64,000 nucleotides of DNA from Hyphomonadaceae bacterium JAD_PAG50586_4 (GCA_023242925.1 CP096134.1:3057501-3121500); one strand, 5' to 3'. Shown: positions 40,101-49,671, numbered from the stretch's first letter. Program-made: numbers and translations. Notes: generated by a model not told the origin, from the sequence alone.

Positions 40101-41270
40101 CTTCTGCGGTGTCGATCGTAGGCGGTTCGCCCGGACGCATGACGCGATAAATGTCGAACAGCGCTTGTTCGCGGTTCTCGTTCTTGTCGAGCTTCAGCGT
40201 GTTGCGGATGTACGGACCAACGGTCGCCGGATCGATGTCCAGGATCGGCAGTTCGTCGATGCCGGCTTCGATCAAGGTCGCGAGCACGGTCTCAGACAGC
40301 GCGTCGCCGGCTTCGACATAGATCTCACCCGTTTCCGGATTGACGATGTCCTCGGCGATGTAGCGGTCGAACAAATCTTCCGACGGGACCTGGATGTCCA
40401 CGACGCCGTCTTCGACAAGCTTGTTGGCGATGCGCGCCGAAATCTTCTTACCGGCTTCAGCGACAACCTTGCCGGTCTTCGCATCGACAAGATCGTAAGT
40501 CGGCTTCACGCCGCGCCAACGCTCGGCGCGATATTTCGTCGTCCAGCCCGCGCGCGTGCGCTTATAAGTCGAGGATTGATAGAACGTGCTGAGGATCTGC
40601 TCGTTCGACATGCCCAGGGCATAGAGCAGCGTCGTCGCCGGCAGCTTACGCTTGCGGTCGATACGCACGTACATGATGTCCTTGGCGTCGAACTCGAAAT
40701 CGAGCCACGAGCCGCGATAAGGGATCACGCGGGCTGCAAACAGCAACTTGCCCGAAGCGTGCGTCTTGCCCTTGTCGTGATCGAAGAACACGCCCGGCGA
40801 ACGGTGCATCTGAGACACGATCACGCGCTCGGTGCCGTTCACGACAAACGTGCCTTTGTCCGTCATGAGCGGGATGTCGCCCAGATAGACGTCTTGTTCT
40901 TTGATGTCCTTCACGGACTTCGCGCCGGTCTCTTCGTCCGTTTCAAAGACGATAAGGCGCAGCTTGACCTTCAGCGGCGCAGCGTAGGTCATGTCGCGCT
41001 GCTGGCATTCTTCGACGTCGAACTTGGGCTCTTCGAATTCGTACGAGACGTATTCGAGCACAGCCCGTTCCGAGAAATCACGGATCGGGAATACCGACTT
41101 GAAAACAGCCTGCAGGCCTTCATCGATACGTTCGTAGGAACGCTCGTCCTTTTGCAGGAATTGATCGTAGGAGCTCTTTTGCACCTCGATCAGGTTCGGC
41201 ATCTTCCCGGCTTCCGGGATCTTGCCAAACGACTTACGAATTTTTTCTTACCGGTGTACGACAGAGCCAT
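37177..41270 (-). CDS. rpoB: RNA polymerase beta subunit, frameshifted at its N-terminus
   Basis: The protein is otherwise complete: [40 protein letters not shown], the rifampicin-binding region [20 protein letters not shown] and [14 protein letters not shown], and [14 protein letters not shown]. Homologues begin about 23 residues before MPNL. That leader is here from ATG 41270 as [10 protein letters not shown], but one A is missing in a run (41241-41246 on the plus strand); adding it gives [16 protein letters not shown] joined to MPNLIEV. GGGGAGAG precedes ATG 41270. Restored length about 1364 residues. Confidence 0.97.
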
Positions 41271-41450
41271 CTGCTCTCCCCATGTGCCCCGCGCTCAAAA
41301 GCGGACCCCGGCCAATAGGCCCGCCAAGCGCGGCGCATGAGCCGCCTTCCGCCCTGGTCCCAAGGGAAAATCCCAAGAGCCCGACCCGTTTTCGGAGAAC
41401 CGCGGGCGGGCGGTTCATCCGGCGCGTCCAGCAGAGCCAGACACACAAAG

Positions 41451-41489
41451 GCGGAAGCCGAAGCCGTTTGGGACGGCTCCTGCTTCCGC
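41451..41489 (-). terminator. Possible attenuator between rplL and rpoB
   Basis: On the minus strand GCGGAAGC...GCTTCCGC encloses a second stem GCCGT...ACGGC, an extended hairpin right after the rplL stop and 180 bases before rpoB. A CTTTGTGTG follows. In many bacteria a partial terminator in this gap sets the ratio of ribosomal protein to polymerase; this is the same position and shape. Confidence 0.6.
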
Positions 41490-41503
41490 TTGATGTTTGC
41501 GAG

Positions 41504-41875
41504 TTACTTCAAATCGACCTTCGCGCCGGCCTTTTCAAGTTGGGCCTTGAACTTTTCGGCATCAGCCTTGTTCACGCCTTCCTTCACCGGCTTCGGTGCG
41601 CCTTCAACGAGGTCCTTGGCTTCCTTCAGGCCGAGACCCGTGATCGCGCGGACTTCCTTGATGACTTCGATCTTCTTGTCGCCAGCGCTGGTGAGCTGGA
41701 CCGTGAATTCGGTCTTCTCTTCAGCAGCGGCGGCGGGCGCTGCGCCAGCAGCAGCGACGGCAACCGGAGCGGCGGCCGAAACGCCCCACTTCTCTTCGAG
41801 AAGCTTGGAGAGTTCAGCGGCTTCAAGAACGGTGAGCGCCGAGAGATCTTCGACGATTTTGTTGAGGTCTGCCAT
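41504..41875 (-). CDS. rplL: 50S ribosomal protein L7/L12
   Basis: The 123-residue protein of the ribosomal stalk has an N-terminal dimer helix ([20 protein letters not shown]), an alanine-rich hinge ([18 protein letters not shown]) and a C-terminal factor-binding domain with [20 protein letters not shown]. It binds translation factors such as EF-G and EF-Tu. It follows rplJ by 55 bases in the operon. Confidence 0.98.
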   Translation of the reverse strand: MADLNKIVEDLSALTVLEAAELSKLLEEKWGVSAAAPVAVAAAGAAPAAAAEEKTEFTVQLTSAGDKKIEVIKEVRAITGLGLKEAKDLVEGAPKPVKEGVNKADAEKFKAQLEKAGAKVDLK

Positions 41876-41930
41876 GATTTGGTTCCTGACGTTTTCTGTC
41901 TGATTTCAATTCGATAAGCGGAATAAACGG

Positions 41931-42446
41931 TTATGCGGCGTCTTTGGTCGCGTACGCGTTGAGCACGCGCGCCAGCTGGCCGCCGGGCGCTGCGAGCACG
42001 CCAGCGATCTTGGTCGCAGGCGCCTGTACGAGGCCAATGATCTTCCCACGTAGCTCGTCGAGCGAAGGCAGCGTGGCCAAAGCCTGAACGCCTGCTTTGT
42101 CGAGCAATTGGTCGCCGAACAGCCCGCCGAGAACGACGAACTTTTCCTTTTCCTTCGCGTACGCGACGGCGACCTTGGCGGCCGTAATCGGGTCAGCGGA
42201 GTAAGCGATTGCCGTGGGGCCGGTGAACAGGTCGGCGGCGGCGGACTTAGCCGTGCCGTCGATCGCGAGTTTCACCAGGCGGTTCTTCACCACTTTGAGC
42301 GCGGCGCCTTCCGAACGAAGACGCGAGCGCAGCACCGTCAATTCCGCAACAGTCAAACCCGTGTAATGGCCAACGACCACCACACCGGCCCCGGCGAACA
42401 CGCCTTTCAGCGATTCCACCGTTTCGGCCTTCTGAGCACGATCCAT
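41931..42446 (-). CDS. rplJ: 50S ribosomal protein L10
   Basis: The 171-residue protein is the stalk base that holds L7/L12 dimers. Landmarks are KGVFAGAGVVVVGHYTGLTV, RSRLRSEGAALKVVKNRLVK, and the C-terminal helix ARVLNAYATKDAA that binds L12. ATG 42446 is preceded by GAGGAG six bases upstream; the upstream open frame is not coding. L10 with L12 usually represses its own operon through the mRNA leader. Confidence 0.97.
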   Translation of the reverse strand: MDRAQKAETVESLKGVFAGAGVVVVGHYTGLTVAELTVLRSRLRSEGAALKVVKNRLVKLAIDGTAKSAAADLFTGPTAIAYSADPITAAKVAVAYAKEKEKFVVLGGLFGDQLLDKAGVQALATLPSLDELRGKIIGLVQAPATKIAGVLAAPGGQLARVLNAYATKDAA

Positions 42447-42871
42447 TGCGGTCTCCTCAGTTAGGGCCACCGGCCAATCCGGCGCCCCTAGAAGCGCACG
42501 CGGATCAACCGGCCGGCGGAAAAATCCTCCGAGCGGCGCGCGATCCACGCGCAGCCTGTCCCAGAGGCCGGGCCAACAGAGCGGGCTTGACAGCTCACCC
42601 TGAAAAACGTCAGCTCTGTCTATTGCGGGCTCTTGAAAGCCAAAGCTTTCAACGATTTAAGCCACGCACACAGCGCCCTAACGGGCCTGCCATGTTCGTG
42701 GCGCCTGCAGTCTCGGACAGGTACCGGCGAGTTAATTCCCGCCGGATCGGGGCATATGCACGGTTTATTCAGACGCATCAAGTGCGCAGGCACAGTTTTC
42801 TGCGCTTGGCAACAAGCTCGCTCATGACGCGACCTAAAGGACACGCTAAACGCGAGCCAAGGCCTGCACCC
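42447..42871 (-). promoter_or_regulatory. rplJ leader region with a hairpin
   Basis: This 425-base stretch has no gene. It contains TTGAAAGC-CAAA-GCTTTCAA (42633-42652), a perfect eight-base hairpin, and on the minus strand a second stem (GGGCGCCGG with CCGGTGGCCC) just before the rplJ ribosome binding site. A weak CTTGAT / GCATAT pair about 330 bases upstream of rplJ might be a promoter. The stretch probably holds the promoter and the autoregulatory leader of rplJ-rplL; the exact sites are uncertain. Confidence 0.4.
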
Positions 42872-43168
42872 TCAATTACCCACAAGCTTGGCGATCGCTT
42901 CAAGATAGCTCGCGAACGCCTTGCGCCCCTTGGCCGTCATCCGCACCCGCGTCAGCGGCTTTCGGTTCATGAAGCTCTTGTCGATAGCGACGTAGCCCGC
43001 CTCCTCCAACTTGCGCAGATGGATCGAGAGATTGCCCTGCGTGGCGCTCAGCACCTCCTTGAGCTCGGTGAATTCCGCGACCTCGGCGTCCGCCAGATAC
43101 GCCATGACCCCCAGGCGCAAGCGCCCGTGGATCACGTCGTCCAGCTTGTCGATATCGAACGCGGCCAT
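42872..43168 (-). CDS. Winged-helix transcriptional regulator (HTH_34-like)
   Basis: The 98-residue protein has a winged helix: DVIHGRLRLGVMAYLADAEV, then FTELKEVLSATQGNLSIHLRKLEEAGYVA with the recognition helix, and RVRMTAKGRKAFASYLEAI. It starts four bases after the end of the membrane protein gene, an arrangement in which such regulators often control a small membrane partner. It has no effector domain. Confidence 0.85.
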   Translation of the reverse strand: MAAFDIDKLDDVIHGRLRLGVMAYLADAEVAEFTELKEVLSATQGNLSIHLRKLEEAGYVAIDKSFMNRKPLTRVRMTAKGRKAFASYLEAIAKLVGN

Positions 43169-43172
43169 GAGT

Positions 43173-43802
43173 TCAGGCCGCCTTCTTCGCGCCGCGCCAA
43201 ATCACCCAACCAGGCACGGCCATGAACAAGATCAGCGCAAAACTTAGGATGAGCAGGTAGTCGCCGATGTCGCCGAACACTGCAACGCCCAGCGCCACCG
43301 TCGTCACAAACCAACCGAGCGCCACGAAGGCCAACCACGTCCGCCGCAGGATGGCCCACGCCACGTACCAGGCCACGCCCTGAAACATGCACACGACGAT
43401 CGGGTGATATAGCCAAAGCCCGAAATTTTCGGCCTGCTGCGAGCCATAGCCGAACACGAACGCCATCACCAGGTTCGCCAAGCCCGCGCCTTGAAACACG
43501 GCGCCCAAAGCGCGCGAGGCCGCGCCTGTCGTTTTGGTTTTGCGCTCCTTCCAGATGATCAGTGTGAGTACGCCGCAGAAGAGCAGCGTCGGCAGCCACA
43601 CGATCGCGGCCGCACCCCAACCCGTTTCTGGCGCGAGTCCCTGCACTTGAAGCCAATGCAGAAAACATTGCCCGCCATAGAGTGCGCCCGCCCAGAGAAA
43701 ACACTCGCCAATCGTGGCCCGTATCGGCCCCGTGCCGTCCACCAGGCCACGCAAATACGCCAGATCATCCCGCGCGCTTTGAAAGTCACCAGACGCTGTC
43801 AT
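43173..43802 (-). CDS. Integral membrane protein of unknown function
   Basis: The 209-residue product has about six hydrophobic segments (TIGECFLWAGALYGGQCFL, AAIVWLPTLLFCGVLTLII, GVAWYVAWAILRRTWLAFVA, YLLILSFALILFMAVPGW). The N-terminal SGDFQSARDDLAYLRGLVDG is cytoplasmic. No family is recognised. ATG 43802 has GGAG six bases upstream. The winged-helix gene follows with four bases between, so it is probably co-transcribed and its product the regulator. Confidence 0.8.
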   Translation of the reverse strand: MTASGDFQSARDDLAYLRGLVDGTGPIRATIGECFLWAGALYGGQCFLHWLQVQGLAPETGWGAAAIVWLPTLLFCGVLTLIIWKERKTKTTGAASRALGAVFQGAGLANLVMAFVFGYGSQQAENFGLWLYHPIVVCMFQGVAWYVAWAILRRTWLAFVALGWFVTTVALGVAVFGDIGDYLLILSFALILFMAVPGWVIWRGAKKAA

Positions 43803-43874
43803 CACCCACTCCAAGCCCAACAGGCTTAGAGATAGCGCCTATGGTTTGTTTTGTAAACTAGTCTGAAAATTCAC

Positions 43875-44870
43875 TTAAACCGTCGACAACTCACGCTCCC
43901 CTCCTGGACCCGGCGCTTTGGACAACGGCAAGCATGCGAGCGCGCTCAAGGTCGCGCGCAGCGCTGAAATGATGGGCGTGTGCGGTTCGGCGCCGAGAAA
44001 ACGAACGAGCTTGAGATTGTCGAGCTTGAGGTCGCGTCGCCACAGGTAGCGCATCTCCGCCATCTCGCGAAACAGCGGCGCAAACGGCGCCATCGCGAGC
44101 AAGGCCAGCCACGGAAAGCTTCTGATCGGCAAATGCGCATTGCCCGTCGCCTCACGCACGCACTCGGCGAAGTCGACGCCGCGCTCAAAATAATGGCCGC
44201 CGAGATGGAAACGCTCGAAGCGCGCCAAATCGGACTCGCGCGCCAGCAAACGCGCGATCGTTTCGGCAAAGTCTGGAAGATACGCCCAGGCATGACCGAC
44301 GTGACGCACGCCTGGATAGACAACGCTTTTCAACGGCGCGCCGGCTTTCACCATACCCTGCGCGAACCATGAATTGCCCGCATGCGGGCCAAAGAAATCG
44401 CCGGCCCGCAAGATCAACACGCGCGCGTCGCTCTCCTCCAGCGCTCGCTCCATCTCCACGCGAATCTTGCCTTTGCGCGTGCGCGGATTTTGCGCGTCGC
44501 CCTCGCGCACCACCGGCATCACGTCCGGCCCATAATTATAGACCGTCCCAGGCAAGACGATGCGCGCATCGTTTGCTTCCGCCGCCGCGATCGTATTCGC
44601 CAGCATCGCCGGCACGAGCTTTGGCCAATTCTTGTAGCCGGGCGGATTGACGGCGTGGACGATCACATCCGCGCCACGCGCCGCCGCCATCACATCGTCC
44701 GCGCGCAGCGCGTCGCCCTGCACCCAGACGGCGCCATCGAGACGCGGCGCCCGCGCGATGTCGCGCGCCAAAGCCCGCACTTGCCAGCCGTGCCGCAACA
44801 GCGCGCGCGCCGTCTCAAACCCAACGCCGCCCGCCGCGCCAATCACCAAAGCCAGTTTTCCGTCGCTCAT
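43875..44870 (-). CDS. NAD-dependent epimerase/NmrA-like protein
   Basis: The 331-residue protein opens with a Rossmann nucleotide-binding motif (KLALVIGAAGGVGFETARAL) and then MAAARGADVIVHAVNPPGYK, as in SDR-type epimerases of the NAD-dependent and NmrA branch. The tyrosine of TVYNYGP with the lysine further on matches an extended SDR. The C-terminal part has three likely hydrophobic patches. ATG 44870 has AGGAGA upstream; the frame extends to 44930. It is divergent from a LysR-type gene, the probable regulator. Confidence 0.85.
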   Translation of the reverse strand: MSDGKLALVIGAAGGVGFETARALLRHGWQVRALARDIARAPRLDGAVWVQGDALRADDVMAAARGADVIVHAVNPPGYKNWPKLVPAMLANTIAAAEANDARIVLPGTVYNYGPDVMPVVREGDAQNPRTRKGKIRVEMERALEESDARVLILRAGDFFGPHAGNSWFAQGMVKAGAPLKSVVYPGVRHVGHAWAYLPDFAETIARLLARESDLARFERFHLGGHYFERGVDFAECVREATGNAHLPIRSFPWLALLAMAPFAPLFREMAEMRYLWRRDLKLDNLKLVRFLGAEPHTPIISALRATLSALACLPLSKAPGPGGERELSTV

Positions 44871-44956
44871 GCTCGTCTCCTTTGCTGAAGCCAAACTGGT
44901 GCACGGGCGCATTAAACGAAATTGCGACAATACATTCCTTTGATATACATAAATGC

Positions 44957-45856
44957 ATGAACTCCATCGAGCCGCCCTGGGACCTATATCGCTCTTTTCT
45001 CGCCGTGTTCGACGAAGGCAGCCTCTCCCGCGCCGCGCGGACGTTCGCGCTCACGCAGCCCACGCTCGCGCGTCACATCGAAGAGCTTGAGGCTTCGCTG
45101 GGCGGCGCGCCGCTCTTCACCCGTTCACCGCGCGGGCTGCTCCCCACCGACGCCGCGCACGCGCTTGAACCGCATGCCCGCACGATGGCGTCCGCCGCGG
45201 CCGCGCTCATCCGCACCGCCTCCGGCTCGATCGACGCCATAGACGGCGCGGTGCGGATCACGGCCAGCGACGTCATCGGCGTTGAGGTATTGCCGGGCAT
45301 ACTGGGCGCCCTGCGCGCAAAGCATCCGAAGCTCTCACTCGAAATCCTCACGTCGAACCAGCCAGCCGATTTGCTCCGTCGCGAAGCCGACATCGCCATC
45401 CGCATGGTGCAGCCGAAGCAAAGCGCGCTGGTGGCCAAGCGCGTGGGCGATGTGATGCTCGGCATGCATGCGCATCGCGATTACATCAAACGCCACGGCG
45501 CGCCGAAGAGTTTGGACGACGTCGAAGGCCACGCGCTGATCGGCTACGACCGCGAGACCATCGGCGTGCAAGCACTGCGCACGCTCGGCCTCAAGCTCAC
45601 GCGCGACCAATTCGCCTATCGCACCGACAATGACCTCGCCCAACTTAATCTGCTGCGCAGCGGCGCAGGCATCGGTATTTGCCAAATCGGCCTCGCCAAG
45701 CGCGATAAGAACCTCGTCCGCATCTTGCCGGACACGTTCAGTTTCCCGCTCGCGACATGGATCACAATGCACGAAGACCTACGCGGCAGCGCCCGCATGC
45801 GCGCCGTGTTCGATCATCTGGTTGAAGCCATGAGCACCTACGCGCGCGACATCTAA
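44957..45856 (+). CDS. LysR-family transcriptional regulator
   Basis: The 299-residue protein has a helix-turn-helix (YRSFLAVFDEGSLSRAARTF, LTQPTLARHIEELEASLG) and the LysR effector domain (VRITASDVIGVEVLPGILGA, ADIAIRMVQPKQSALVAKRV). ATG 44957 is supported by homology; there is no clear Shine-Dalgarno signal. It is divergent from the NmrA-like gene with 86 bases between, typical of a LysR regulator and its target. The stop overlaps the map stop by four bases. Confidence 0.92.
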   Translation: MNSIEPPWDLYRSFLAVFDEGSLSRAARTFALTQPTLARHIEELEASLGGAPLFTRSPRGLLPTDAAHALEPHARTMASAAAALIRTASGSIDAIDGAVRITASDVIGVEVLPGILGALRAKHPKLSLEILTSNQPADLLRREADIAIRMVQPKQSALVAKRVGDVMLGMHAHRDYIKRHGAPKSLDDVEGHALIGYDRETIGVQALRTLGLKLTRDQFAYRTDNDLAQLNLLRSGAGIGICQIGLAKRDKNLVRILPDTFSFPLATWITMHEDLRGSARMRAVFDHLVEAMSTYARDI

Positions 45857-46599
45857 GCCGCCGTCAGCACCATTGCGCCGCGCTTGGTGGCGACGAGTGT
45901 GTGTTCGAACTGGACTGTGGGGCGGCCGGTGTCGGCGCGGAGCGTCCATTCGTCGTCGCCATCGACGGCCCATTCTGAGCCGAGCGAGAGAAACGGTTCG
46001 ATCGTGAAAACCATGCCTTCGTGAATACGACGGCGTTCGCTCGGATCAGTCCAGGTCGCGATCGAGGTCGGCTCTTCGTGCAGGCCGCGGCCGACGCCGT
46101 GGCTCGCGAGATTGCGGATGAGCGTATAGCCGTTCTTGTCGGCGAAATGCTGTACGGCGCGGCCGATGTCGCCGAGCTTGGCGCCCGCGCGCACGCTGTT
46201 CACACCCGCCCACATCGCCCGCTTGCCGTCACGCGTCAGACGCTCGATGCGCGGCGTCACGGGCGGCATGATGAAGCTTGAGCCGGTGTCGGCGAAATAG
46301 CCGTTGAGTTCGGCCGAGACGTCGATGTTGACCAGATCGCCCGCCTTCAACACGCGCTCGCCCGGGATACCATGCGCGATGTCGGGAAACACGGAGATGC
46401 AGGTCGCGCCGGGGAAGTTGTAGGTCAAAGCCGGCGCCGGCTGCGCGCCCTCGGCTTGCAGCAGCTTGGCGCCGATGTCATCGAGTTCACGCGTGGTCAT
46501 GCCGGGCTCAAGCGCCTTGCCCATGCTCTGCAAAGTCCGCGCGACGATGCCGCCGATCTTTTTCAGCGCTTCAAGGTCGTTGTCGTTGTCGATCGTCAT
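45853..46599 (-). CDS. map: Methionine aminopeptidase type I
   Basis: The 248-residue enzyme removes the N-terminal methionine of new proteins. All metal-binding residues are visible: His76 in IAHGIPGE, Asp93 in NIDVSAE and Asp104 in YFADTGSS, His167 in ASHGVGRGLHEEP, Glu201 in FTIEPFL and Glu232 in VQFEHTLVA. The length is normal. The stop shares four bases with the LysR-type gene. Confidence 0.96.
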   Translation of the reverse strand: MTIDNDNDLEALKKIGGIVARTLQSMGKALEPGMTTRELDDIGAKLLQAEGAQPAPALTYNFPGATCISVFPDIAHGIPGERVLKAGDLVNIDVSAELNGYFADTGSSFIMPPVTPRIERLTRDGKRAMWAGVNSVRAGAKLGDIGRAVQHFADKNGYTLIRNLASHGVGRGLHEEPTSIATWTDPSERRRIHEGMVFTIEPFLSLGSEWAVDGDDEWTLRADTGRPTVQFEHTLVATKRGAMVLTAA

Positions 46600-46644
46600 A
46601 GCTAGCTAGATAGCGCATTCCGCCCAGAAATTCGAGGAGCCCCC

Positions 46645-47193
46645 ATGAGCAATATCCAAGACATTCCATTGAAGCGTATCGACGGCAGCGCCGACACGCT
46701 GGCCGCCCATAAGGGCAAAGTGCTGCTCGTGGTGAACGTCGCCTCTAAGTGTGGGCTGACGCCGCAATATGAAGGCTTGGAGAAGCTATTCGAGGCCAAG
46801 CGCGCCGCCGGCCTCGAAGTGCTGGGCTTCCCGGCCAACAATTTCCGCGAACAAGAACCCGGCAGCGATGCCGAGATCGCCGATTTCTGCTCGACAACCT
46901 ACAACGTGCAATTCCCAATCTATTCGAAAATCTCCGTCGTCGGCGCGGACCAACACCCGCTCTATGCGGCGCTGACGAAAGCGCAGCCCGCCGCGACCGG
47001 CGAAGGCCCGCACCGCGCGCGCCTCGAAGGCTTCAAGATCGCCACCAATCCGGCGCCGGACGTGCTCTGGAATTTTGAGAAGTTCGTGATCGGCCGTAAC
47101 GGCGAAGTGGTCGCCCGCTTCGCGCCGGACGTGACCGCGGACGACCCGCGCTTGGTCAGCGTGCTCGACGCTGAATTGGCGAAGAGCGCTTAA
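46645..47193 (+). CDS. Glutathione peroxidase family protein
   Basis: The 182-residue thiol peroxidase has the active-site NVASKCGLTPQYEGLEKLF with Cys36 and the glutamine, and later GFPANNFREQEPGSDAEI and WNFEKFVIGRNGEVVARF with the tryptophan and asparagine of the catalytic set. Cysteine, not selenocysteine, is used. It detoxifies hydrogen peroxide and organic peroxides, probably with thioredoxin. GAGGAGCCCCC precedes the ATG; map lies divergently 45 bases away. Confidence 0.92.
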   Translation: MSNIQDIPLKRIDGSADTLAAHKGKVLLVVNVASKCGLTPQYEGLEKLFEAKRAAGLEVLGFPANNFREQEPGSDAEIADFCSTTYNVQFPIYSKISVVGADQHPLYAALTKAQPAATGEGPHRARLEGFKIATNPAPDVLWNFEKFVIGRNGEVVARFAPDVTADDPRLVSVLDAELAKSA

Positions 47194-47648
47194 GGCTGCT
47201 GCGGCGTTGCAGGTGCGGGTTCAATCACCTGCGACGCCGGCAGAGGCGCCGTCTCGGCTGCCGCGGCAGCGGCAGCGCCACAGCGCGCATGGCCCTCAAG
47301 GATCAAATTGCCATAACGGTCCTCGGTGTAGGAGCCGCCATAGCCGTTCGCCCCTGACGCGTACCCTGTGTAGCTGACCACAGGGATTTCGGCGCGATAG
47401 ATGATCTTGCGATACTCCGCGCCTCCACACAGCTCACCCGCACGGCGATCCCAAAATTCATGCGCTTGGGCCGCGCCCATCGCCACCACGCGAATGGTGT
47501 GAGAGCCATCCGCATTGCGCGTGTCGCTGTAGCCATACGGCCCGCTCTCGCCGCCGATCGGTCCGTAGACCGGGGGCGTGACGCAACCCACAAGGATCAC
47601 CCCCGCCACAACCAGCGCACACGCACGCGCAATCACGCGAAGCTTCAT
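47190..47648 (-). CDS. CC0125/CC1285-like lipoprotein
   Basis: The 152-residue protein has a lipoprotein signal (MKLRVIARACALVVAGVILVGC, Cys22). The mature start YGPIGGESGPYGYSDTRNADGSH with TIRVVAMGAAQAHEF resembles the CC0125/CC1285 family of Caulobacter relatives. The domain has two cysteines in ELCGGAEYRK and HARCG, and an alanine- and proline-rich tail. Function unknown. The stop overlaps the glutathione peroxidase stop. Confidence 0.8.
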   Translation of the reverse strand: MKLRVIARACALVVAGVILVGCVTPPVYGPIGGESGPYGYSDTRNADGSHTIRVVAMGAAQAHEFWDRRAGELCGGAEYRKIIYRAEIPVVSYTGYASGANGYGGSYTEDRYGNLILEGHARCGAAAAAAAETAPLPASQVIEPAPATPQQP

Positions 47649-47659
47649 CGCCGCCCCCG

Positions 47660-48777
47660 TTAGCGCGTCGCGCGGCGCGAGGCCGATCGAATTTCATCGA
47701 TCCGCTCATTATGGACGCGCGCGATGCCGATCGTGTTGCCGTAGGTCGAGAACGAGGTGACGTCCCCCGATGACGACACATACGAACCAGCTTCAACGCC
47801 GGCGCCGATGCGCCGCACAACCCGATTGTCAGATGTCTCCAGCAATTCGTCTTGGCCAGCAAAACTCGGCACTGCGGTGCGGTTCATATCCAACACGACA
47901 TAGCGGGCTACAAACGCGTGCGCCTGCTCGATCTCACGCCGCAACAAGGCGCCGTCATCACGCAGCCATTCACGCGTCAAGAAAATCGCTATCTCGTCCT
48001 TTGTCAGCCGGTCATCTCGTGCATTTTCAAGCTCGCGCTGCAACGCACTGTACCCATCGCTGCCTTCGGTTGGCAACACGCCAGCCTCGTCGCGCGCGCT
48101 GTCCTCAACCGAGGCGACCAAGCGCTCGCGCAATTCCGGCGTCAGTGTCGGCACCGGCAATTGCGTGGAATAATACGTGAAAGTGTTGCGATAGGCCGGC
48201 CCCTCGCGCTCTGGGCGCGGGACAGACCCTTCAAACGTATAGGGCGTTGCGTAGGGCACTTCCGCGTTCTGATACACGGCGTATGCGATTACGCGCAGCG
48301 TGCTGGAATCTTCCGACAAGGTGTAGCGCGTGTTGATTTCGACCGCGTCCTCAAGCGCGCCTTCCGCCGTCAAGCGCTGCATGCTCTGGACGTCGGAATA
48401 CGCGACACCCGCCGCGCCCTCGGCGGCGACTTGAAGCCGCAGCTGCGCCGCCAATGAGGCGTTCAATGCATCAACCGGCATCAATTCGGCGACTTCGTTG
48501 GCCGCCTTTTGCGCGCGCGCGGACGGGCCGGCATTGATGATCGCATCCATCGCAGTCGTCACCAGCGCGCCGATCAGGCCGTACGCCGCCCCCGCTGACG
48601 CCGTGCTCGTGTAAAACCAGCTCTTCTCGACGCCGTTATTGTTCTCGGAGAGCACGACCGGCGTCGGCCCCATTTCCTCGATGTGCGCCTGCGTCAGCGG
48701 CCGCATAGCTGGATATTGGGCGCCGTCGCGCACCCAGCCAACGCCATCGCGCATAGCGCGCCCAACATCATTCGCAT
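47660..48777 (-). CDS. Large lipoprotein of unknown function, frameshifted
   Basis: From ATG 48777 the frame reads a lipoprotein signal (MRMMLGALCAMALAGCATAP, Cys16). One C is missing from the CCC at 48718-48720; adding it joins ATAPQYPAMRPLTQAHIEEM and continues without stops to 47660, about 372 residues. A hydrophobic stretch STASAGAAYGLIGALVTTAM follows (about residues 50-69), and the rest is charged and predicted helical, ending GNTIGIARVHNERIDEIR. No family recognised. It lies upstream of the CC0125-like lipoprotein, 11 bases away. Confidence 0.7.
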
Positions 48778-49013
48778 GTTTGCCCCCGGCTTGCGCGTCT
48801 CTCGTGCGCGACAGCGGAGATGTTGCCCGGTGCGATTGAACTGTCAACGCGCCTGACGGGCTCGCAGTTTCGTCGCGCTGCAACCCACGAGCGCGCCGCC
48901 TCCTTGACGGCTCGTTCTCAAAAATTTTGCCGCGCAAGTGTAGCGTGCTGAAGATCTTATTCGTCGTTCCGATGAGCGCCACAAATCGGCGCGCTGGATT
49001 AGGGAGCCAGACC

Positions 49014-49439
49014 ATGCGCGTGATGGTGTTTTCGAAGGCGAATGAGGCGCAGCCGATGGAGCCGACCCCGGAGATGGTGGCGGCGTTCGCGGCGATGGAT
49101 CAGTTCATCGAGGAATTGGTGAAGGCCGGCGTGTTCGTGGCGGCGGCGGGTTTGAAGCCGACGGCGCAATCGAAGCGCGTGATGTTCGACGGGCGCGGCG
49201 GCGCGGCGGCGATCGACGGGCCGTTCACCGAGACCAAGGAAGTCGTCGTTGGCTTCTCGATTTGGGAGGTCAAGGACATGGACGAAGCGATGGCCTGGGC
49301 CAAACGCATCCCAGCCGCAATGGCGGGCGAAATCGAGATACGACCCTTTATGGAAGCTGCGGATTTGGAAGGCTTCGTGACGCCGGAAGAAATGGCCGCG
49401 CAGCGCGGTGGGGAGCGTGGCAAGCTTGGGGTGGCTTGA
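49014..49439 (+). CDS. YCII/DGPF-domain protein
   Basis: The 141-residue product has the DGPF motif that names the family (AAAIDGPFTETKEVVVGFSI) and EVKDMDEAMAWAKRIPAA. YCII-like proteins have a ferredoxin-like fold; some are near ECF sigma factors, but none is here. ATG 49014 has AGGGAG upstream. Function unknown. Confidence 0.85.
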   Translation: MRVMVFSKANEAQPMEPTPEMVAAFAAMDQFIEELVKAGVFVAAAGLKPTAQSKRVMFDGRGGAAAIDGPFTETKEVVVGFSIWEVKDMDEAMAWAKRIPAAMAGEIEIRPFMEAADLEGFVTPEEMAAQRGGERGKLGVA

Positions 49440-49470
49440 AGCCGGGACGTGTTGGCTGGCAAAGAACCCT

Positions 49471-49635
49471 CTATGATTTCGACGGACTAAGCCAAAACCA
49501 AATCATCATCATCGCTGCGATGGGCGCGAATATGAACCCGCCGCATGCGGCGAGCGCGTCAAGCAAGCGCATCTGGAAGAAACGTCCTTGCGCTGCTTGC
49601 CTTTGCGGGCGGCGTCGCGACAACCGCGTACGCAT
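49471..49635 (-). CDS. Possible small membrane protein
   Basis: A 54-codon frame from ATG 49635 begins with a strongly basic segment (MRTRLSRRRPQRQAAQGRFF) and ends with one hydrophobic helix (ACGGFIFAPIAAMMMIWFWL). An internal ATG at 49572 would give a shorter form. It lies between the YCII gene and the rplA terminator. No strong ribosome binding site is seen; the call is weak. Confidence 0.3.
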   Translation of the reverse strand: MRTRLSRRRPQRQAAQGRFFQMRLLDALAACGGFIFAPIAAMMMIWFWLSPSKS

Positions 49636-49671
49636 GGCTCTGAACCTTCGGCGTGCATGGGCTACAAAAAC

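Noticed and set aside
41202..41270. rpoB starting at ATG 41202
   Set aside because: The first 23 residues of the family lie upstream in another frame after a homopolymer, and the ribosome site belongs to ATG 41270.
46645..47193. Selenocysteine in the glutathione peroxidase
   Set aside because: The active-site codon encodes cysteine and no in-frame TGA is present.
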